Source of the DNA: Hexactinellida sp. DTS-2022
Lineage: Eukaryota > Porifera > Hexactinellida
NCBI GenBank assembly: GCA_028753945.1
Contig: JAPNXP010000002.1
Coordinates: 5,828,001 to 5,892,000, forward strand
Length of the DNA stretch: 64,000 nt
Reading direction: 5' to 3'
A program made the translations under genes and the position numbers. Below, piece after piece: positions 57,444 to 64,000 of this stretch (position 1 is the stretch's first letter; each line of letters begins with the position of its first letter). The notes below the pieces were generated by a model that was not told the origin of the DNA, searched no databases, and worked only from the letters and a program-made list of their open reading frames with translations.

Positions 57444-57957
57444 GGTTCAGGTGTAGAGCACTTCTACTATATTGATTTTTACCCAATATTATTGAAATTT
57501 ACAGCGGATATCATTCATCTTCAAGATGCAAAAATACAATAATATTGGCAAATATACTAAGAGAGGATAATCAATTTTTAAATTTTAGCATAATTTCGGG
57601 GTTGATCTATCAGCAATGATAAACAAGACCGAGAATATTCTTGAAAAAATGTGCTTAACTGGATGTAATATAAATTTTGTGTCTTGGAATTGTGAATATC
57701 TACATTTTTATGGATTTCAAATAGTTTTATGTGATGTCGACCTTCAAATGAAGAAGAATTTTCCTGATCCAAAATCCAAACAACACATGAACTATTCATA
57801 ATAGAATAAATCGCACTACTGAAATATTATAACTTTTCGAGATCTATCCGAAACCGTTGAGTTTTTCATAATACGAGCAAAAATGACAAAATCTCCTCTT
57901 CAGCAATTCTGAAAATGTTAGTTTTGAGTTAGAGACTAAAGAAAAATAGTTGAATCA
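57444..57957 (-). mobile_element. F2 MITE, truncated by F3
   Basis: GGTTCAGGTGTAGAGC follows TTAA (57440-57443). The body matches the F2 copy at 12529-13227 in reverse (GATCTATCCGAAACCGTTGA, GAAAATGTTAGTTTTGAG). It stops where the F3 copy starts at 57961. Confidence 0.8.
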
Positions 57958-57960
57958 TGG

Positions 57961-59331
57961 GTGTTCCTTTAGGAAACTGATAAATCACTATAGAACATCT
58001 CTATAGATTCTCTGAATACTTCTAACTAACCTCAGAACTTGCTCAGCATAAAAATAGCTAAGAATTTATTCATTCAAGTGCGTATTGAATTGTTTTGTCT
58101 AGGTATGGATTCTTTTAATATACAGTTATGCGCGTCTATTCAATATAACATAGACATAGTCAAGCAATTACTTACTTTCTAATTGTTCTAGAATGTTCTC
58201 TAGCTCAATTCAACTATATAAAAGCATAATCTTTCGAAGCGATGTCCATAGAATGAGATTTCGAAATTCCATCAACGAATTTGAACGGGAGAGCGTCTGA
58301 AGGAAGGATCTTTGATTGTTTATTTTATTTTGAAATTGTTTGTCTCTTATTAGTAGAAGTTTGGTGTTTTTTGCTTATTCAAGCACTCGTAGCTAAATGT
58401 TAGTGGTATAGAACCTGTAGAAAAAATTTGAGCTCTTAACCTATCTTGATTTCGTCACACTCCGTGACATTAGCCCCCAAACACCGGCATTTATATTATT
58501 TTGAGAAAAAGGCCGCATAGAATCCCCACACGATTAAATTTACGAAGTAGTATTCGATAACTATACCATCTAACTTAAGGGTGTCCCTTATTGGGAAAAA
58601 ATCGGAAATTTCGCTCCAAAAAACAACTTAAATTAATTTTTTTTTATACCAAACACTGCCGAAGGACCATAACTAACGTTTGTATATGGTTTTGAGCCAC
58701 GTCCACGCGTATTTTCAGAGTTATGATCTATTTTGTACAACGTATCACTGGTTTCTACACTTTGAACTATTATCAGTACTGTATTCCTCAACAATGGTAA
58801 GATTGGTGGTATCATTACTCTATCCTAGCAATCAATGACGAAAATAAACAACAATTGATCAAAAAAAATTCTCAAAAAGTGAAAATCTAAACATTTATGG
58901 TCTATAATCTCATTCGAGGGTACGTTTTCTTGTCCATTTTCTATCTCAGGCACCCGAGCAGCTAGAATCAACAATACGTCTCAAAATGCTCGCAATACCC
59001 AACTTCCTATACGTACATAATACATTTTGGGACTCCGTTCTCAAAATGATCCCTATATGGGCATGTAATGTGCCCAATTTTGATGACACAGCAAAATTTA
59101 TATCAACGAAAGTATAAACTCTAGAGTTTAGCTCTAACCATCTATTCACATCAATATCCTACTACAAACTCATTGGAAGTACAAATGAGACTCATAACCA
59201 AATGGTCATTCTTCTATAAATTTACATACCCATATATGGCGGTGTCATTTCAGAACTGAAACCATGAACTTTGAAATTAAATAATAAGCTAGAGCTTAGT
59301 TCCAACTTCCTAGTAACATCAATAATCCATT
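57961..59331 (+). mobile_element. F3 element, copy F, with its right half inverted
   Basis: The left half (57961-58574) is in forward orientation and ends at TTAA (58575-58578). The next segment (58579-59331), instead of continuing as in copy A, starts with the F3 right terminus GGGTGTCCC and runs backward to CAATAATCCATT, followed by TTAA (59332-59335). A TTAA-bounded half has thus been flipped in place. Sequence similarity to copy A is very high in both halves. Confidence 0.85.
58185..58222 (+). promoter_or_regulatory. Heat-shock element and TATA box of F3 copy F
   Basis: GTTCTAGAATGTTCT (58185-58199) is followed by TATATAAA (58215-58222). The donor position reads CTGAAGGAAGGA, so the GT of the donor is lost in this copy. 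Confidence 0.5.
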
Positions 59332-59464
59332 TTAACCCTTTTTCAAAAAGGGCCCAGAAAAAGGTCTCGCGCTTAAGCCCTTCAGATTAGGGATGGGATT
59401 CGACTTAAGCCCTCTTGAAAGGGCTTGACCCCATGTCTGATTCTAACGGTCTACATAATATTAA

Positions 59465-60352
59465 GGCTCGACCCACACCTTCACTAATAATGTCCCTATC
59501 AAATCCAAACATATATCAGTTTTAGCCCTATCTATACTGCTAATAAATCCGCAATCAGAATTGAATTCGAATAATATTCACTCAAGTGATTGATTATAGT
59601 TCCATATTGCGTAATATTAAATTCCTATACCCGATGATTTTTTAACCACCCAAATTTTAAAAAAATTATTGATGATTAAGAGTTGTTTAGCATTTTGATA
59701 TAATCTATGTATACTTACAAAGAGCTGCTAGCACGGAGATGTGAAATAGTATTCACAATATTGTTCAGTAATGTTTCAAATTGAAACTAATCAAATTTCA
59801 ATGATTATTCTGCATTTTTCTGATTCAAACACTTACAACAATTAATTTTATTTATTGTGAATAACGTAACTGCTAGCAGTCCTTGATATATGTATGATTT
59901 ATATGTCTGAAGTCTAAAATTACTAAATACATTTAAGAATTTTTCTAAAAACAGGTGGTGGCATGTGTAGGTTTGGAGTTTGGAGAAAAATAATTGATTA
60001 TTTATATTATATTACAGTTTAACTATATATATACACTCCATTCAGTAGGAATCTTAAATAGTGGTTATATAACAATGTTAACTAAGTATTATGCAGTGGT
60101 TTAATCTTAAGTTATGTAGTATTTAGCAATAAAAATTAGATAATTCCGCTATAAAATGTGACGAAATCCCGACCAAATTTTGTATTACGTCAGTGGCGCA
60201 AAGTGGCGCAAGGTGGTATATTTCCTAAAGTATTTGGAATTTCGGGATGAAAATTTCTGTGAATAAACTCCATCTATAGACCATGCGGAAAATGCAATCA
60301 TATACAATTAATCAATGTTCTGGGCCTCCGTCCTGAAGGTGTGGGTCGAGCC
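59465..60352 (+). mobile_element. F7 MITE, complete long copy
   Basis: GGCTCGACCCACACCTTCA and its complement lie inside TTAA (59461-59464 and 60353-60356). At 888 bp it is longer than the copy at 5866 and contains the internal TTAA (60107-60110) that is occupied by F4 in the copy at 8440. Confidence 0.9.
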
Positions 60353-60459
60353 TTAAGGATCATACTATGGGTTTGAGTAGAATCAAGGGTCTGCAGGCAT
60401 TGGAGGAATCGCTGTAACATGTTTAAACTAAATTCTTTGTAAAAGGCATGTAGATCACT

Positions 60460-60555
60460 TCTTTCATAATTTTTCGGTTAATTGAGATCTCCGCTTAATT
60501 GGGAGAAAAGCCCTGGAACAATCGTGTCCCAATTCAACCGAGTAGACTGTAATAC
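60460..60555. mobile_element. pogo-like terminal fragment
   Basis: TTTTCGGTTAATTGAGATCT, CCGCTTAATTGGGAG and the end CCGAGTAGACTGTA resemble the pogo-like MITE at 25013-25468. The left end is missing. Confidence 0.45.
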
Positions 60556-60655
60556 AATAACTTATACCACAAGTATTGTATAATATTAATAACAAAATAC
60601 CGGTGAAATTTTTACCCAACACCATACGAGCACGACCAAAATACATGAACTTTGA

Positions 60656-60835
60656 ACACGAGAACGACACGAACGTTTTGGCACAACACGACACGAACAC
60701 GACACGAACACGACACGAACACGACACGAGACATGAACCCTAAACACGACACGAAGACGAAAACTATGCCCTAACACGACTCAAACACGACTTTGTGTCG
60801 TGTCGTGTTCATGTTCGTGTCGTATTCGTGTCTTG
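60656..60835. repeat. ACACGACACGA microsatellite with inverted arms
   Basis: CACGACACGAACACGA repeats on the left half and TCGTGTCGTGTTC repeats on the right half, so the array folds on itself. It follows a frame that is only a by-product. Confidence 0.7.
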
Positions 60836-60898
60836 TCGCTCGGCTCTAATCGGTATACCAGGTCCCGAGGCCCGGCCCATAGTATGCACTATATTGTG

Positions 60899-62790
60899 AC
60901 GATCTTTTTATAGAAATATTCAAGCTTTTTCTTGATAATGAAATGGTACTATTTATCCTTTCGATGACAAACCAAAAGCTATTTGCTTATGTTACTGCTC
61001 ATCCTACAATGGCTAGTAATATGTAGTATCAGCGCATAACCCTGGAAGAAATGTATGGCTTTTTTGGGATTAATGGTTGAGACTGGAGTACTTCGAATTT
61101 TCCGACAACCAGTGGATAATTTGTGGTGTAGTGATCCCAATAAATTGAGACCAATCTTCCTTGCAACAATGCTCCGCGATCGTTTTAAAGCCAATTTGCG
61201 TTTTAGGCTTTGACGTTTCAAGTACCCGAGAAGTAAGACAGAAAGACGATAAACTTGCTCCTATCAGATAATTTTTCGATTTAACAAGTAACAATTTGTT
61301 TTTGTGTTATTCTCGAAGTAAATGGATGACGGTTGACGAACATCTGTGTAGATATAGGGACAGGTGCTCATTTAAGCAATTCATCCCATCTAAGCCCGAC
61401 CGCTATGGCCTAAAATTTTTCGTTTTAGCTGACTCGGGCAATTATTATCCTGTCAATTTAGAAGTATACATTGGGAAACAGTCTGTCAACCATAAACCGG
61501 AAGATTTAGTGACGATACTCTGTGATGCACTGAAATCAGGTCACATTGTTTGCGGTGATAATTACTTTTCTTCAATATTATAATCTAAATCACTGTTGAG
61601 CAAATATTATTTTAATTACCTTGGAACTCTAAGGTTAAATTACTGCAGATTCTTGCAAAAAAATTGAAATTTCGTATTGATGTTAGGTGTCTGATTTTCA
61701 CATATCTGATAGAAGACATTATAGATATATCGAAACTAAAAACGAAATCGAATTATATTCTATAAATTCGATTTTATGGGGCGTGTAGTTTTAATGTAAA
61801 ACAAAAGTCCCATAGGGGGATTCCCTAATACTCCACCTGATTAGTGTGTGGTTTGCCAGGAAATTATTGACTAAAGACATCTTCTGTGCGATATATTACA
61901 TAGATCATCGTTATGGGCGGTTGATGGCCGGTTTAGAATTTTGATTTAGCTAAATTAAAAAAATTGCGACCTTTTGAAAACAATAATTTATTTAAAAGGT
62001 CATGTTTTTATGCAATATTTGTTAAAATGTTTGAAAAAAAATATTTGGAGTCATAATTCAAAAATGTAAACCAACTACCAACTATGTACGCTTATAATGA
62101 TTCAATATTGATTCTGATAACAAAACATTGATGGCCGCATTGCCAAAATACCGCATAATAACGACCAAAACTTTTGGAAATCGCCCTATGGGAGATTTGC
62201 ATTAGCCAAATATTGAAACCGACAAAAAATAAAAATTATAATAGATAGAGACATTTTCTTTTTAGTTTATTGCTTTGTATCTTATAGCGATCTATTTCTC
62301 TCAATTACAGAAAAAAACAAGAAATTTCATTCACGTGGGATAATTTAACCTTAAGGAAAATCGCAGAATAGTTGCAAAATGTATGAATGCCAATAAAGGT
62401 CTTCCTATCTACACATCTCGTTTTTGTATGACACGAAAAGAAACTCTCCATACTCTCTTACGTCACGGAAAAAATCACAACGTATTGTTATCATCAAATA
62501 TCCATTTTTCCAAAGTAATACCAGAAACAACCAAAAAGTACAGACCGACTGTAATCTTGGACTATAATAAACACAAGGGAGGAGTTGACTAGCTCGATCA
62601 AATGATTAAAGAGTTTAGGATGTATAGGGCAAATAGATGGCCTGGAGTTTTATTTTTTGATTTGTTGTGATTTATGTCTCACGCCAGCTGGGTCACATAT
62701 TGTTGAAGTATCCAATGATCCAGATGATCCACTTGTACAAACAAAAATCGTAGCGAAATTTTGTATAGGCTCGGCAAAGAATTTGTTTAC
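60899..62790 (+). pseudogene. piggyBac transposase (DDE_Tnp_1_7), split by F1
   Basis: Recognisable from about 60899. First comes an N-terminal region in shifted frames (TLEEMYGFFGI at about 61035-61065, KLRPIFLATMLRDRF at about 61140-61185). Next is TVDEHL (about 61330) and the first catalytic aspartate in LADSGNYY (about 61425-61450). EVYIGKQ follows, then the second in GDNYFSS (about 61555-61575). The F1 MITE then interrupts at 61631-62354. The reading frame resumes in register (LGTL|KENRRIVAKC), and the third aspartate lies in YNKHKGGVD (about 62560-62590), directly followed by a stop. The tail RWPGVLFFDLL runs out by about 62790. All three aspartates survive, but there are several frameshifts, at least two stops and the insertion, so it is dead. 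piggyBac enzymes cut at TTAA. The element's own ends were not found. Confidence 0.85.
61635..62350 (-). mobile_element. F1 MITE inserted in the piggyBac gene
   Basis: GGTTAAATTACTGCAG at the left and TAATTTAACC at the right, with CTAA (61631-61634) and TTAA (62351-62354) as duplication. Orientation is opposite to the copies at 11811 and 25782. Removing it with one TTAA restores a Leu-Lys junction in the transposase frame. Confidence 0.92.
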
Positions 62791-62929
62791 CCTCTAATTG
62801 AGTTTATAAAATCTTCACCTAGTTTTAAATTGATAATTGAGTAACTAACGAAATTTCATATCTAGTAATTATATATATTGTTTGTCGTGAACCCTTTCTT
62901 CTAATTTCCATTATTCATATTTTTTCTAA

Positions 62930-63330
62930 TATATACCCAAACTTCAGCAGGCACAACAGGCCAGGGGAGAGAGAGACTGCCCGCATAGTTTATTGTTTGT
63001 AGGGGTCCACTTTGGTTTGACACTAATTTTTTTAAATAATAATATACACCGGCACATGAACATGCCAACCCCACGAGCCCGTCGATACTGTCTCCTTAGA
63101 TATACAATTTGTCAGGGTCCACATTAGTTGACTATAATTATACTTATTTCTCTAATCTGCACCCACAATCCAACAGACCCTAACCCTCTTCCCCGGGGAG
63201 ACTGTTTCCGTTGGTAGAGTGTTTGTCAGGGTGCACTTTGGTATTCTCTAATTAGGCATATTTCTGTAATAAATAATCACACTTCAACAGGCACTACAGG
63301 ACGAGGCGAGCGGTAGACAGCCGTGGCGCC
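62930..63330 (+). repeat. Diverged relatives of the 115-bp satellite
   Basis: Four loosely similar units (CTTCAGCAGGCACAACAGGC, CATGAACATGCC.., CCAACAGACCC.., CTTCAACAGGCACTACAGG), each followed by a GAGACTG and a GTCAGGGTCCACTTTGGTT-like segment. They resemble the 56345 array in order and period but are much older. Confidence 0.55.
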
Positions 63331-63900
63331 AGAGGGAGGCAGGATTTAGAGTATTCGCAATATAAATTATATGTGATAAATAGCCCTTGATAATTCCAAA
63401 GCTCGTTACCCTGGGCACATTTCTAGAGGCACGATTGTGTGAAAACTATAGCTCGCTCGCTATGGTCTCTCTATTTTCTTCAAAAAACATACATGTTATT
63501 ATCGTATTTCGCGCAAAGTAGTCCTGTAAAAATCAAATCACGTTTTACAGTGTCGGTATGTCATAATTATACTCAGTTAGTTGAGTGGAGTCGATAAAGG
63601 GTCACTCGATTGGGCAAGGACACAATTGGAGAATTGAATTTTGGCACATTACTGGTAGATTCCAGAGTTGCTATGGAAAAACTCCCCCAAATATGTCATG
63701 TGATTTATCAAATTATCGGAAATTTACTTGTAAACCGAATTCAACAATAAAAAAAAGAAATAACTTAATTTAAACAAGTTTTTAAGGGAAACAACTCCGG
63801 CGAACAGTATCGGACGTGTTAACCTTGACGAGCTGTCATAGCGGATATCGACACACTTTCAATTGCCTCAATATCTAAAAATGTTCGCACTATATCAAAG
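63331..63900. other. No gene seen
   Basis: A 62-residue frame at 63585-63773 has no recognisable family. I see nothing else I can support. Confidence 0.4.
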
Positions 63901-63902
63901 TA

Positions 63903-64000
63903 CAGTAATACCTCGTTTTACGCGGTTTTTTTTACGCGTTTTCGTTTTACGCGGAACAATTTTTTATGACCAAAACTTTTTTTACGCGATCCTCAATTCG
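63903..64000 (+). mobile_element. pogo/Tigger-like element, left end (cut by the window)
   Basis: CAGTAATACCTCGTTTTACG after TA (63901-63902), with repeated TTTTACGCGG, nearly identical to the left end at 35193. The element continues beyond the window. Confidence 0.8.

Overview
This window looks like one heavily transposon-invaded stretch of an AT-rich invertebrate animal nuclear genome. The signs are eukaryotic cut-and-paste transposase families (hAT, piggyBac, a Mutator/Kolobok-type DDE enzyme, an Academ-like XPG-nuclease protein), a Penelope-like reverse transcriptase, pogo-type ends, dispersed MITEs, satellites, and no bacterial operon structure. I cannot name the species. I found no intact host gene with confidence. 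Every recognisable coding stretch is a decayed transposon gene except perhaps a short coiled-coil ORF at 38.4-38.7 kb. A 100-base assembly gap lies at 52029-52128.

Repeat families (my labels). Seven families sit between TTAA target duplications and begin 5'-GG: F1 (GGTTAAATTA, about 0.72 kb), F2 (GGTTCAGGTATACT, about 0.7 kb), F3 (GGGTGTCC or CGGTGTCC, about 1.4 kb), F4 (GGAGATAG, about 0.87 kb), F5 (GGGTRMTCTGTAYTGATATT, 2.04 kb), F7 (GGCTCGACCCACACCTTCA, 0.7-0.9 kb) and F8 (GGAGTTAGCCCC, 0.69 kb). TTAA duplications with 5'-RR ends are, as I recall, typical of Kolobok rather than piggyBac elements (piggyBac ends start 5'-CC). F6 is a foldback element with 210-bp arms. F9 and F10 are two-copy repeats with unresolved ends.

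Layout. 1-5.9 kb: F6 foldback carrying an F3 copy. 5.9-10.7 kb: XPG-nuclease (Academ-like) pseudogene bracketed by inverted F7 copies, then F4 and F8 in tandem at shared TTAA sites. 11-13.2 kb: F1 with F2 nested in its terminal repeat. 13.4-16.5 kb: GC-rich Penelope-like RT remnant. 17-17.8 kb: remnant like the C-terminal part of KRBA2/integrase-type proteins. 18.4-24 kb: F3 relatives and a hAT fragment. 24-25.5 kb: hairpins, a 33-bp tandem array and a pogo MITE. 25.8-27.8 kb: F1, an OTU-protease pseudogene and part of an F4. 29.9-34.6 kb: F2 containing a hAT element that contains F3 and F5. 35-38.3 kb: hAT containing pogo containing F5. 39-45 kb: hAT MITEs and the first Mutator/Kolobok-type transposase with a PHD-like finger. 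45.6-47.9 kb: large hAT transposase pseudogene. 48.9-52.7 kb: F4, tandem repeats, the gap. 52.8-54.8 kb: second Mutator/Kolobok-type transposase. 55.8-60.4 kb: F3, F2 and F7 copies and a 115-bp satellite. 60.9-62.8 kb: piggyBac pseudogene split by F1. 63.9 kb to the end: a pogo left end.

Most interesting signal. The non-coding F3 family repeatedly carries a perfect three-unit heat-shock element (GTTCTAGAATGTTCT), in the best copies followed closely by a TATA box and then, 70-110 bases downstream, by a consensus 5' splice donor (AAG|GTAAG). This is what a mobile, stress-inducible promoter-plus-first-exon would look like. Its downstream half shares a conserved module (CCATATATGG, AGAGCTTAGCTCT-like palindromes, a TCATCAAAATTGGGCACAT-type stretch) with the otherwise different F5 family. 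F3 is thus the best candidate here for an undescribed system; its activity is inference from sequence only.
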